Positions 1-7,242 of a stretch of DNA of 10,231 nucleotides are shown here, one piece after another. Location: assembly GCA_050012355.1 (NCBI GenBank), contig JBEKHI010000311.1, forward strand, positions 1 through 10,231, written 5' to 3'. The first letter of the stretch is position 1, and the number at the start of each line of letters is the position of its first letter. Below the pieces are notes generated by a model. That model worked only from the letters and a program-made list of their open reading frames with translations. It did no database searches and was not told the origin of the DNA. A program made the translations under genes and the position numbers. Source of the stretch: JBEKHI01 sp050012355. Its GTDB lineage: Bacteria; Actinomycetota; Actinomycetes; Streptosporangiales; Streptosporangiaceae.

Positions 1-272
1 CGGCGGGCGCTGAGCACCTGGCGGGGATCGGCGGTGGCGAGGTCGACGGCACCGCCGGAGCCCCGCAGCACGATGCTGCCGCGGTCGGCGGCGTAGTTGC
101 CGTAGACCATCTTGAGGATCGAGCTCTTGCCCGCGCCCGAGGCGCCCCCGAGCACGACGCACTCACCGGAGTGCACCTCGAAGGCGAGCCCCCGCAGCAC
201 GGCCAGGTGCTGGCCGCCCTGCAGATGCATGGTGAAGGTCTTGTCGACGCCGGAAACGGCGAGGATCGGCAT
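1..272 (-). CDS. phnL: PhnL, C-P lyase ABC-type ATPase subunit (N-terminal part, cut by window edge)
   Basis: This is the first 90 codons of PhnL, an ABC-fold ATP-binding protein of the C-P lyase system that in characterised complexes associates with the PhnGHIJ core together with PhnK. Visible are the family-typical KTF motif near the start, the GECVVL strand and a Walker A motif GASGAGKSS at about residues 43-51, then a Y-x-NY segment (VYGNYAADRG) that is characteristic of PhnL. The Q-loop, signature and Walker B lie beyond the left edge. There are two candidate ATGs: one at 278 overlaps the phnK stop as ATGA, and one at 272. I chose 272 because an AAGGA sequence sits 5 nt before it, whereas it would abut the 278 ATG directly. 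Last visible gene of the operon; it may continue into phnM off-window. Family assignment is firm. Confidence 0.93.
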   Translation of the reverse strand, partial: MPILAVSGVDKTFTMHLQGGQHLAVLRGLAFEVHSGECVVLGGASGAGKSSILKMVYGNYAADRGSIVLRGSGGAVDLATADPRQVLSAR

Positions 273-274
273 GA

Positions 275-1054
275 TCATCCTTGCAGAATCGAGGAGACGA
301 GGAGCTGGGTGTAGGCGGCTTGCGGGTCGTCGAGCACCCGGTCGGTGAGGCCGGACTCGATGACGCGGCCGTCCTTCATCACCAGCGTGCGGTGCGAGAT
401 GAGCCGCGCCACCGCCAGGTCGTGGGTGACGATGACGGCGGCGAGGCCGAGTGCGGCCGCGAGCGAGCGGATCAGGTCCAGCAAGCGCGCCTGTACTGAC
501 ACGTCGAGCCCGCTGGTGGGCTCGTCCATGAACACCAGGCGCGGCGAGACCACGAGGTTGCGGGCGATCTGCAGGCGCTGTCGCATGCCGCCGGAGAAGC
601 TGGCGGGCGTGTCGTCGATGCGGTCGACGGGGATTTCCACCCGCTGCAGCCATTCCGTCGCGGCGGCTCGGATCCGGCCGTAGTGGCGCCAGCCGGTCGC
701 CATCAGCGGCTCGCCCACGTTGCCGCCCGCGCTGACGTGCATGCGCAGCCCGTCGGCGGGATCCTGGTGCACGAAGCCCCAGTCGGTACGCCACAGCCGG
801 CGTACGGCGCTCTCGCTGAGCTCGGACAGGTCCACCGCCGCGGCATCGGCGGGGCGGTAGCGGATGCTTCCCTCGGTCAGGCTGAGACGCTGGGAGAGCG
901 TGCCGAGCAGCGTCGACTTGCCCGAGCCGGACTCGCCGACCACGGCGAGCACTTCTCCGGGCCACAGGTCGAAGTCCACGTCACGGCAGCCGTAGCGGTC
1001 GCCGTAGCGATGGCTAGCGCCGCGCACCTCCAGCAACGGCTGCTCGCCGGTCAC
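275..1054 (-). CDS. phnK: PhnK, C-P lyase ABC-type ATPase subunit
   Basis: PhnK is an ABC-type ATPase that binds the PhnGHIJ core and is needed for phosphonate breakdown; despite older annotations it is not a membrane transporter component. The 259-residue product is complete and close to the E. coli length of about 252. Seen in order: Walker A GESGSGKST (40-48), Q-loop around WGFVHQDP (92-99), the PhnK-typical VSAGGNVGE block (107-115), signature SGGMRQR (154-160), Walker B LVFMDEP (173-179), D-loop GLDV and the switch His in VTHD (H211). The C-terminus YTQLLVSSILQG is also family-typical. The start is GTG, overlapping the phnJ stop by four bases (GTGA). A GGAGG at 1062-1066 lies 7 nt upstream, inside phnJ. 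Translation is thus coupled to PhnJ. No anomalies seen. Confidence 0.96.
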   Translation of the reverse strand: MTGEQPLLEVRGASHRYGDRYGCRDVDFDLWPGEVLAVVGESGSGKSTLLGTLSQRLSLTEGSIRYRPADAAAVDLSELSESAVRRLWRTDWGFVHQDPADGLRMHVSAGGNVGEPLMATGWRHYGRIRAAATEWLQRVEIPVDRIDDTPASFSGGMRQRLQIARNLVVSPRLVFMDEPTSGLDVSVQARLLDLIRSLAAALGLAAVIVTHDLAVARLISHRTLVMKDGRVIESGLTDRVLDDPQAAYTQLLVSSILQG

Positions 1055-1905
1055 GAGCGTGCCTCCGCGGTGGCGGCGGTCGCCGCGCGCTCGCAGTGGT
1101 CGGTATCGGAGCAGACGAACATCGACCCGCCCGCGTCGTCGATGATGACCTCATCGAGGTAGACCCCGGTGGAACCGCAGATCGCGCAATCCTGGTCGAA
1201 ACGCTGCGCTTCGAAGGGGTGGTCCTCGAAGCCGAGGCTCTCGACATCGGTGTAGGGCGGCACGGCGTAGATGCGCTTCTCGCGCCCGGCGCCGAACAGC
1301 TGCAGCGCGGGACTGCGATGCATCTTCGGGTTGTCGAAGCTGGGGATGGGTGATGGCGACATCAGGTAGCGGCCCGCGACCATGACCGGGTAGTCGTAGC
1401 TGGTCGCGATGTGGCCGTACTTGGCGATGTCTTCGTACAGCTTGACGTACATGAGCCCGTAGTCCCCGAGCGCGTGCAGGCGGCGGGTCTCGGTCTCGCG
1501 CGGCTCAAGGAATCGCAGCGGCTCGGGAACCGGCGCCTGGTACACGATCGTCTGCCCTTCGGCCAGCGGTGTCTCGGGGATGCGATGGCGGGTCTGGATG
1601 ACGGTCGCCTGGTCGGTGCGGGTCGTGGTGCGCACTCCGGCGACGGCCGCGAAGAACGAGCGGATCGACACGGCGTTGGTGGTGTCGTCGGCGCCCTGGT
1701 CGATGACCTTAAGCACGTCGTCCTGCCCGATGATCGCGGCGGTCACCTGCACGCCGCCGGTGCCCCAGCCGCGCGGCATGGGCACCTCGCGTGAGGCGAA
1801 CGGCACCTGGAAACCGGGGATCGCGACGGCCTTCAGCAGGGTCCGGCGGATCATCCGCTTGGTCTGCTCGTCGAGGTAGCCGATGTTGTAGCCGGTGACG
1901 CTCAT
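1051..1905 (-). CDS. phnJ: PhnJ, alpha-D-ribose 1-methylphosphonate 5-phosphate C-P lyase (radical SAM)
   Basis: PhnJ is the catalytic subunit that splits the C-P bond of 5-phosphoribosyl 1-alkylphosphonate using a [4Fe-4S] cluster and S-adenosylmethionine, giving the alkane and a ribosyl cyclic phosphate. The 284-residue product carries the unusual C-terminal cluster motif C-x2-C-x21-C at C240, C243 and C265, followed by the conserved C271. This is not the CxxxCxxC of ordinary radical SAM enzymes. The AIPGFQVPF segment holds G31, equivalent to the glycine proposed as glycyl radical in E. coli PhnJ (Gly32). The blocks DQGADDTTNAVS, QTRHRIPETPL and LQLFGAGREKRIYAVPP are near-invariant in the family. 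The start ATG overlaps the phnI stop as ATGA, so it is coupled. All key residues are present, so the enzyme should be active. Confidence 0.97.
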   Translation of the reverse strand: MSVTGYNIGYLDEQTKRMIRRTLLKAVAIPGFQVPFASREVPMPRGWGTGGVQVTAAIIGQDDVLKVIDQGADDTTNAVSIRSFFAAVAGVRTTTRTDQATVIQTRHRIPETPLAEGQTIVYQAPVPEPLRFLEPRETETRRLHALGDYGLMYVKLYEDIAKYGHIATSYDYPVMVAGRYLMSPSPIPSFDNPKMHRSPALQLFGAGREKRIYAVPPYTDVESLGFEDHPFEAQRFDQDCAICGSTGVYLDEVIIDDAGGSMFVCSDTDHCERAATAATAEARS

Positions 1906-2954
1906 GCCCGGGACTCGGCGTTCAGGCGGCGCACGAGCCCCAGCTCGGCCTGGAAGTCGACGTAGTGCGGGAGCTTCAGGTGCTCTACGAAACCGGCGGC
2001 CTGCACGCTGTCGCTGTGGCTGATCACGAACTCCTCGTCCTGCGCCGGAGCGACGACGCGCTCCCCGAACTCGCCGGCCCGCAGCGCCCGGTCGACCAGC
2101 GACATCGACATGGCCTTGCGCTCGCCGCGGCCGAAGACTAGGCCGTAGCCGCGGGTGAACTGGGCGGGGGTGTCGGCGTTACCAGTGAACTGGTTGATCA
2201 TCTGGCATTCGGTGAGCTCGATGCGGCCAAGCGGGACGGGGAACCCGAGCTCGGGCACCTCGAACTCGACCTCGGCCTCGCCGACCCTGATCTCCCCGGC
2301 GAACGGGTGGGTGCTTCCGAATCCGCGCTGGGTGGAGTAGCCAAGACCCAGCAGGAACCCCTCGTCGGCCCGGGCGAGTGCCTGTAGCCGCTCGGCCCGG
2401 CTCATCGGGAACACGGTGGGCTCCCGGGTGAGGTCGGCGGGCTCCGGGTCGTGGATCTCGTCGGGCTCGATGAGGGCGCCGACGCCGAGCAGGCTGGTTA
2501 CGCGCGGCATCTCCGCTTGCTGGCCGTCCTTGTCATCGGCCTGCGGGCCCTTGGTGTCCCGGTCGGCCAGCAGCCGGTGGGTGTAGTCGAAGGTGGCGCC
2601 GAGCTGCTGACCGCCGGGCAGGTCCTTGAAGGTCGCCGAAATGCGGCGCTGCGGGGGCAACCCGTCGGTGTCAACCGGCCGCGTGTAGCCGAAGCGCGGC
2701 AGGGTGGTCCGGTACGAGCGGACCAGCGTGATGGCCTCGAGCGCGTCGCCCTGCGCCTGCAGGATGGCGCGGGCGGCCAGTTCGGGATCGTAAAGTGACC
2801 CCTCGGTCATGACGCGGGAGACCAGGACGCCGAGCTGGCCGGCGACGGCGGCGGGCTCGATACGTGGCAGCAGCGGGTCCCCGCGTCCCTGCTTGCTGAG
2901 CAGGGCGTGGGCGTTGGCGATGGCCCGTTCGCCGCCCTTGACCGCGACATACAT
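1902..2954 (-). CDS. phnI: PhnI, C-P lyase core complex subunit (phosphonate transfer to ATP)
   Basis: PhnI is the large core subunit. With PhnG, PhnH and PhnL it displaces adenine from a nucleoside triphosphate by an alkylphosphonate, forming ribose 1-alkylphosphonate 5-triphosphate; PhnI alone is reported to act as a nucleosidase. The 350-residue product matches the family length (E. coli about 354). It starts with the characteristic MYVAVKGGERAI, then shows RVMTEGSLYD, SYRTTLPR, a YSTQRGFGSTHPFAGEIR block, FTRGYGLVFGRGERKAMSM and the C-terminal LKLPHYVDFQAEL block. A perfect AGGAGG (minus-strand sense, at 2964-2969) lies 9 nt before the ATG, inside the end of phnH. The gene is separated from the phnH stop by 4 bp, so translation can start independently here. 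No anomalies. Confidence 0.97.
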   Translation of the reverse strand: MYVAVKGGERAIANAHALLSKQGRGDPLLPRIEPAAVAGQLGVLVSRVMTEGSLYDPELAARAILQAQGDALEAITLVRSYRTTLPRFGYTRPVDTDGLPPQRRISATFKDLPGGQQLGATFDYTHRLLADRDTKGPQADDKDGQQAEMPRVTSLLGVGALIEPDEIHDPEPADLTREPTVFPMSRAERLQALARADEGFLLGLGYSTQRGFGSTHPFAGEIRVGEAEVEFEVPELGFPVPLGRIELTECQMINQFTGNADTPAQFTRGYGLVFGRGERKAMSMSLVDRALRAGEFGERVVAPAQDEEFVISHSDSVQAAGFVEHLKLPHYVDFQAELGLVRRLNAESRA

Positions 2955-2958
2955 TGGC

Positions 2959-3552
2959 TCAGTCCTCCTGTTCTGGGGTCAGCCGGGTGGTGCGCGGCAC
3001 GGCGGCGACCGTGTCCTCGTCCACCAGCAGCAGGTCGACGCCGCGCGGGAACAGCTCGGTGTTGCGGCGCCACCCGTCGGCGAAGCCGGCGGAGGCCCAC
3101 GGAGCGGCCAGCGTGGCGTTGCCGTCGATGCCGGGTCCCTGCGCGGTGAAGCGGGCCGCTCCGGCGCAGCCGCGGATGTCGAGCACGACGGTGGCGGACA
3201 GGTGAGGCGCTTCATCGGTGCCAAGCGCCAGGGATGCGAGCGGCGGCAGCCCGTCCGGGCCAGCGATGACGAAGCCGGCGGTCATGCTCTTGGCCCGGCG
3301 CGCGCCGGTGTGGAACGCGAGCCAGGAGGCGACCTCGGGGTCGTGGGTGAGCGCGCCGCCCAGCCAGACGGTGCACTGTTCATCGAGCAGGGTAAGCGCG
3401 ACGGCGGCCAGGCCGCGGCCGAGTGCGGCGGGCGGCGTGGCGGGTCCGGCTAGCGGGTAGGAACGCGTGGGGTGCGAGAGTGCGTCGAGCACGGCCCGGA
3501 AGGCACGCTGCGCGTCGCGGGCAGGTTCAGCGAAGCCGGGCGCCGGAGTCAT
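2959..3552 (-). CDS. phnH: PhnH, C-P lyase core complex subunit
   Basis: PhnH is a structural subunit of the C-P lyase core with a fold related to pyridoxal-phosphate transferases but without the cofactor site. It is required with PhnG and PhnI for coupling phosphonate to ATP. The 197-residue product is close to the E. coli length (194). Recognisable blocks are the N-terminal DAQRAFRAVLDALSHPT, the VALTLLDEQCTVWL segment (E. coli has LLTLADNDTPVWL), LAFHTGA, and the C-terminal FPRGVDLLLVD followed by AAVPRTTRL. The start ATG overlaps the phnG stop (ATGA), with a GGGAG sequence 5 nt upstream. Sequence conservation of this subunit is modest in general, but context and the C-terminal block make the call secure. 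Confidence 0.93.
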   Translation of the reverse strand: MTPAPGFAEPARDAQRAFRAVLDALSHPTRSYPLAGPATPPAALGRGLAAVALTLLDEQCTVWLGGALTHDPEVASWLAFHTGARRAKSMTAGFVIAGPDGLPPLASLALGTDEAPHLSATVVLDIRGCAGAARFTAQGPGIDGNATLAAPWASAGFADGWRRNTELFPRGVDLLLVDEDTVAAVPRTTRLTPEQED

Positions 3553-4043
3553 TCATGCTCCCGGGCGACGGAGAAGAAATCGACGAGAGTGCTGCGCGCC
3601 TCGGCGCGGCCGATCCGGTCGCGTTCGGCCCGCGTCTGCTCGAGCGGCTCGATGACCTCGGCCAGCACCCGCTCGCGCAGTCCCGTGTCGGCTAGCAGGC
3701 CGTCGAAGATGGCGGCGAGCCGGGCATGCTCGAGCTCAGTGCCGAGCACATAGCAGGTGCCCACGGCATCGGCGGCCAGCGGCTCGCCGTGCAGGCGAAC
3801 GGTGGCGCGGCTGACGGTGGCTTCGCCCAGGTTGAACCGGACCCCGCCGCCGCCAATGCGCGCCCGCACCATGACGAGGCCCGTCTCGGGGCCGCGGATC
3901 GGTTGTACGGCCGGTTTGGGCTCCCAGTTGCGCCAGGCCGTCTTGAGCGGGTCGGGACCTGCCATCGCGAGCGTGCGCATCCAGCGTTGCCGGGCCGCGA
4001 CGTCTTCGCTGGGAGCCTCGGCCGGGAGCGTCTGTGGCGTCAC
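3549..4043 (-). CDS. phnG: PhnG, C-P lyase core complex subunit, first gene of the operon
   Basis: PhnG is a small core subunit that forms the central dimer with PhnI in the C-P lyase complex. The product is 164 residues with the start chosen here (E. coli 150). Family blocks are RQRWMRTLA (E. coli RQHWMSVLA), ETGLVMVRARIGGGGVRF, GEATVSRATVRL, a YVLGTELEHARLAAIFDGLL helix and the C-terminal VDFFSVAR. I chose the GTG at 4043 because a GGAGG lies 5 nt upstream. The frame stays open to a TTG at 4079, but that codon lies inside the inverted repeat taken as the PhnF operator and the extra 12 residues have no PhnG counterpart. The gene is divergent from phnF and leads the phnGHIJKL transcript. The stop overlaps the phnH start. 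Confidence 0.92.
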   Translation of the reverse strand: MTPQTLPAEAPSEDVAARQRWMRTLAMAGPDPLKTAWRNWEPKPAVQPIRGPETGLVMVRARIGGGGVRFNLGEATVSRATVRLHGEPLAADAVGTCYVLGTELEHARLAAIFDGLLADTGLRERVLAEVIEPLEQTRAERDRIGRAEARSTLVDFFSVAREHE

Positions 4044-4058
4044 CGCATCCTCCGTGAA

Positions 4059-4080
4059 GTTGTCCAATAATCTAGACAAC
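4059..4080. promoter_or_regulatory. Probable PhnF (GntR/HutC) operator
   Basis: A 22-bp inverted repeat with perfect six-base arms GTTGTC (4059-4064) and GACAAC (4075-4080), separated by 10 bp, sits 16 nt before the phnG start in the divergent phnG/phnF gap. The right half contains TAGAC. The described mycobacterial PhnF operator (TGGTATAGACCA) shares that core. An eight-base palindrome TAACGTTA follows at 4082-4089. On the minus strand a weak -10-like TAGATT falls inside the repeat, so binding would block phnG transcription. That PhnF binds here is inference from position, symmetry and family. Confidence 0.65.
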
Positions 4081-4128
4081 TTAACGTTACCTCACGATCG
4101 GCCCGCGACGCTAGAGCGGTCCGTCGGC

Positions 4129-4134
4129 AGGAGG
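4129..4134 (+). promoter_or_regulatory. Ribosome binding site of phnF
   Basis: AGGAGG lies 12 nt before the ATG at 4147. It is a perfect Shine-Dalgarno core at slightly long spacing. It decides the start, because the reading frame is open far upstream through the phnG region without a comparable signal. Confidence 0.6.
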
Positions 4135-4146
4135 TACAGTTCCGGG

Positions 4147-4893
4147 ATGGCCAGGTCACCGAGCGGATATTCCACCTGGCGGCTCATCGCCGAGGAGCTG
4201 CGGCGCGAGATCGTCAGCGGCGCTCAGGCTCCGGGGGCGAAGCTACCCGCCGAGGGCGAGCTGGCCGAGCGCTTCGGCGTGCACCGCAACACCGTGCGTC
4301 AGGCCATCGCGGCGCTGGCCGCCGAGCACCTTGTCGTCTCCCGCCGCGGCAGCGGGACGTTCGTCGCCGAGCACACGGTGCTGGTGCACCGCATCGGCGC
4401 CCGTACCCGTCTCAGCGACAGCCTGGGTCACCGCGGTCGCGCCGCGGGCCGGCTGCTGGAGTCGGCGATCGAGCCCGTACCGCCCGCCGAGGTCGTGGAG
4501 CGGCTCGTCCTCGGCGACGGGGCTGGCCTGCGGCTCGAGACCGTGCTGACGGTCGACGGGCACGCCCTTTCGCGCGCCACCCACTGGTTCGCTGCCGACC
4601 GCGTGCCCGGGCTCGCGGAACGTTTTAGCGCCACCGGCTCGATAACGGCGGCCCTGCGGGCCGTCGGGGTCGACGACTACGTGCGCGCCGCGACCACGGT
4701 CGGCGCCCGGCACGCCACGGCGGCCGAGGCAGCTGACCTCGGGCTGGCGTCCGGCTCGGTCGTGCTCGTCACGCGCTCCCTCGACACCCTGACCGACGGC
4801 ACCCCGCTGCAAATCGGCATCACCCGCTTCGTCGCCGACCGCGTCGAGCTCGACATCGGGCACGCGGATCTCGAACTGGACGGACAGTCGTAG
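4147..4893 (+). CDS. phnF: PhnF-type GntR/HutC-family transcriptional regulator
   Basis: A 248-residue regulator with an N-terminal GntR winged helix and a C-terminal UTRA ligand-binding domain, the layout of the HutC subfamily. The recognition region runs LPAEGELAERFGVHRNTVRQ (33-52) and the wing is SRRGSGTF (65-72). The UTRA domain spans about 88-237, with the typical segments ETVLTVDGHALSRATHWF and the GTPLQIGITRFVADRVEL end. Being divergent from phnG with an operator-like repeat between, it is most likely the phosphonate-operon repressor PhnF, releasing DNA on binding a phosphonate or phosphate-related ligand; the ligand is not evident from sequence. PhnF commonly also controls its own gene. 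The start ATG is supported by AGGAGG upstream and by the first GntR helix beginning ten residues in. UTRA regulators of other pathways look alike, so the phn role rests on context. Confidence 0.88.
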   Translation: MARSPSGYSTWRLIAEELRREIVSGAQAPGAKLPAEGELAERFGVHRNTVRQAIAALAAEHLVVSRRGSGTFVAEHTVLVHRIGARTRLSDSLGHRGRAAGRLLESAIEPVPPAEVVERLVLGDGAGLRLETVLTVDGHALSRATHWFAADRVPGLAERFSATGSITAALRAVGVDDYVRAATTVGARHATAAEAADLGLASGSVVLVTRSLDTLTDGTPLQIGITRFVADRVELDIGHADLELDGQS

Positions 4894-5068
4894 CAGGCAC
4901 TGCGAGCCCTTTGGGTCACCGCCTCCGAAACCAGGCACCCGTCGCCCAGACCCGGGCGCGCCATGCTGGGCCCACCCTCAGCGGGGTGCGCGGCGGCGGA
5001 GCTGACCGGAAAGTCCTCCACCTCGGCTGGGCGCGGCAGCCGGCCCGAACCCGCTGACGGCCAGCTGA

Positions 5069-5148
5069 CTTCTCCCGGCTTAGTGCACATTTCCCGTCCG
5101 CAATGCCCGGATATGCCCGGCAGCCGGAGTGCACCAACCCGGGAGAAG
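5069..5148. repeat. Imperfect inverted repeat, 20-bp arms around a 40-bp centre
   Basis: Left arm 5069-5088 begins CTTCTCCCGG and ends GTGCAC; right arm 5129-5148 begins GTGCAC and ends CCGGGAGAAG. Eighteen of twenty positions are complementary. The centre holds a direct repeat ATGCCCGG at 5103-5110 and 5113-5120, ten bases apart, i.e. on one face of the helix. It may be a terminator, a protein-binding array or a remnant of a small mobile element; sequence alone does not decide. Confidence 0.7.
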
Positions 5149-5237
5149 ATGCCTCCGCACAGCACCGCACGCGGCAGCGGCACGCCACGACCCGCAGCCC
5201 GCGCCACCGCGACCGTCCCCCGGGACAAGGCAGGCTT

Positions 5238-5288
5238 TGCTGGGTGCTGCCACACCCACCAGCATCGCCGCCCGCGGCGCGGCCGCGG
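5238..5288 (-). terminator. Possible terminator of the FAD oxidase (two GC hairpins)
   Basis: About 20 bp past the oxidase stop is a perfect hairpin CCGCGGC (5272-5278), loop GCG, GCCGCGG (5282-5288). A second stem follows, TGCTGG (5238-5243) with CCAGCA (5259-5264). Neither has a U-tract, which is common for actinomycete terminators. GC-rich DNA forms such stems by chance, so the call is tentative. Confidence 0.35.
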
Positions 5289-5307
5289 ATCCGGGCGTCG
5301 CGTCGTC

Positions 5308-7086
5308 TCAGGTATCGGTACCGACGCCGTGGTGGATGAAGAACAGGCCACCGGGATCGTAGCGTTCCTTCACCCGCAAGAGACGGGCGTAGTGGTCGCC
5401 CCAGAACGCCGTTTGCCAGTCTTCCTCGAAGTAGTTGGTTTCCCACATGTAGGAGGCTGGCCGTTCCCTGAGTGCCTTGAGCGGCGCCATCGCGGCGGCC
5501 ACGATCTTCGCCTCCAGCCGTCCCTCCGCGAGGTTCGGTTCTTGACCGGTGATGCCTGGATAGACCGACTGCTCGTTGTCCGCGGTGATCGCGAGCGCGA
5601 AGGAGTCCAGGACCGCTGGGTTCATCGGGGTGTCCGCCGTCCAGGCCAGGGCGTTCGCGGGAGCCCCGGCGAGGCCCTTGTTGCAGTGCCAGGTGACCTG
5701 CCAGAGTTGGCTGGCGTAGATGAGCGCGTCGACCAGGGCCGGCTGGCGTTCCGGGGTGAGCAGTTCCTGCGACAGCCAGGTCGACTGGTAGGTGTGCAGC
5801 CACTGGCCCACCTCCCCGGCGTCGCTCGGCCAGTAGAAATAGTCCGCTGGCGCGCCGGGGAGGGGGTCGAGAGTGATCGCGGCGGGAGCGTACTTCTCGA
5901 AGAAGGCCGCGTCCCAGAAGTACTGGGCCGGAAGCGCCGCCACCTCCTGCCCGGCGAGCGTGTAGTCGTCCGGCTGGGCCGTTACCCAGTCGAACAGCGG
6001 AGCCCAGGTCTGCTCGGCCTGCGCTTGGTCGAGCCCCTGGAACACCATGCTGACGGTGATCGTGCGTCCGTGCCCGAACGAGATCTGCTCTCCCCAGTGC
6101 GGGTTGAACAGATTCTCGCGGTAGAACGTGATCATCTGCTCAACCAGCGCCCGGTAGGCGGCGTCGGACGCGGCGGAGATCGCAGCGTATACCGCGCCTA
6201 GGTAGTCCGGAAGTTCGTGAGTGCGCAACGTCACCCGGGTGATTACACCGAAGGTGCCGCCGCCACCGCCCTTGAGTGCCCAGAACAGGTCAGGTTCCTG
6301 GAACGCGTTGACGACGCGCACGGTCCCGTCCGCGGTGACGATCTCCGCTTCCAGCAGGTTCGACCCCGCGGTGCCGAAGTTCTTGGAGAAGCTGCCGAAC
6401 CCACCGCCCTGGGCCAAGCCGGGGACACCGACGGTCGTGCAGCCGCCGCCTTGCACGTAGCGGCCCCCGATGGTGGTGACGGCGTTGTAGGCATCCATCC
6501 AGATCGCGCCGGCGCCTACGCTCACCGCTGTCTCGGGCGCGGTCTGGCCCGGGGCACCCTGGGGCACGAAACTGTCGAGGAGCTCGATGGCCTGCATGTT
6601 CGGCCTGGTCCAGACGAGCAGCGAATCCGCCGCGTTCGAGGCCCCGATGTAGCTGTGACCGCCGCCCTTCACGACGAGGCGGACCTGGTGCTCGCGAGCG
6701 AAGTTCACCGCGGCCGCGACATCGGCGCTGCTGCTGGCCAGCACCGCGTACACGCTGGGCTCCGAGGTCCACGCGTCGGTCCAGCCGAGAGTCTGGGTCA
6801 GGCCGACGCTCTGGTCGATGTAGTAGGGATCCAGCAGGTTCTGGCCCAGCTCCACGCACGCGGGCGCGTCGGCGTCGGGTTCGCAGACGGCGAAGGGAGG
6901 CTGGACCGCCACTAGGCGCCCGCCAACGCTCTCGCGCAGGGCCGCCCACTCCGCTGGGTCGGGCCAGCCCGGCTCGCCGGGCCGGACCCACCGGGTCGAC
7001 CGCCCGGCGGGCCTACTCCCGGAGATAGCGAAACGAGAGATCAGCGGCAACGCCGCCAGTGCCTTCAGTGCCGTGCGTCGTTCCAT
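5308..7086 (-). CDS. FAD-linked oxidase, berberine-bridge (BBE) family, probably Tat-exported
   Basis: A 592-residue flavoprotein oxidase. It has an FAD-binding PCMH-type domain (about 105-290) and a C-terminal BBE segment with YMWETNYFEEDW, FWGDHYARLLRVKERYDPGGLFF. Both residues that anchor FAD covalently in bicovalent members are visible: His144 in KGGGHSYIGAS and Cys216 in GGGCTTVGVPGLAQGGGFG. Such enzymes oxidise alcohols, sugars or secondary metabolites with O2, giving H2O2; the substrate here is unknown. The N-terminus MERRTALKALAALPLISRF resembles a twin-arginine signal (RR followed by a hydrophobic stretch), though Glu precedes the arginines rather than the usual Ser/Thr. This suggests export after folding with FAD. 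GGAGG at 7095-7099 lies 8 nt before the ATG. It stands alone, between convergent phnF and a divergent gene, so context does not suggest a pathway. Confidence 0.9.
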   Translation of the reverse strand: MERRTALKALAALPLISRFAISGSRPAGRSTRWVRPGEPGWPDPAEWAALRESVGGRLVAVQPPFAVCEPDADAPACVELGQNLLDPYYIDQSVGLTQTLGWTDAWTSEPSVYAVLASSSADVAAAVNFAREHQVRLVVKGGGHSYIGASNAADSLLVWTRPNMQAIELLDSFVPQGAPGQTAPETAVSVGAGAIWMDAYNAVTTIGGRYVQGGGCTTVGVPGLAQGGGFGSFSKNFGTAGSNLLEAEIVTADGTVRVVNAFQEPDLFWALKGGGGGTFGVITRVTLRTHELPDYLGAVYAAISAASDAAYRALVEQMITFYRENLFNPHWGEQISFGHGRTITVSMVFQGLDQAQAEQTWAPLFDWVTAQPDDYTLAGQEVAALPAQYFWDAAFFEKYAPAAITLDPLPGAPADYFYWPSDAGEVGQWLHTYQSTWLSQELLTPERQPALVDALIYASQLWQVTWHCNKGLAGAPANALAWTADTPMNPAVLDSFALAITADNEQSVYPGITGQEPNLAEGRLEAKIVAAAMAPLKALRERPASYMWETNYFEEDWQTAFWGDHYARLLRVKERYDPGGLFFIHHGVGTDT

Positions 7087-7242
7087 TCCCCAGTCCTCCG
7101 AATCGCACGAATCCCCCTTTTTCGTGACGATACGACGAGGCCGGCTGGGGCACCATCAGCCCACGGGTTGAACTCCGGTATGAGATCCCGGCTCAGGCCC
7201 ACACCAAAGTTCCTACGGATGCGCCGCGCGCCTTCTGCGGTG

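Larger units (their letters stand above)
4894..5307. other. Convergent intergenic region with several hairpins, no convincing gene
   Basis: These 414 bp separate the ends of phnF and the FAD oxidase. Open frames here lack ribosome binding sites and recognisable protein features. A short GC hairpin (CGCCC at 4943-4947, GGGCG at 4954-4958) could end phnF transcription. A large imperfect inverted repeat lies at 5069-5148 and two hairpins follow the oxidase stop at 5238-5288; these are listed separately. Confidence 0.7.

Noticed and set aside
275..1054. Dipeptide/oligopeptide transporter ATPase
   Set aside because: The ABC motifs would fit, but the PhnK-specific blocks and position between phnJ and phnL make this the C-P lyase subunit.
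5069..5148. Integron attC-like recombination site
   Set aside because: The palindrome has a size in the right range, but the expected GTTRRRY/RYYYAAC core pair is absent and no integrase or cassette array is seen.
5080..5265. Small minus-strand open frame in the convergent gap
   Set aside because: Low-complexity, no start signal, and it lies across the inverted repeat.
4963..6201. Long plus-strand open frame of 412 codons
   Set aside because: It is mostly antisense to the FAD oxidase, whose motifs are unmistakable. Its protein is rich in Arg/Gly/Val with no recognisable domain, typical of frames opened by high GC.
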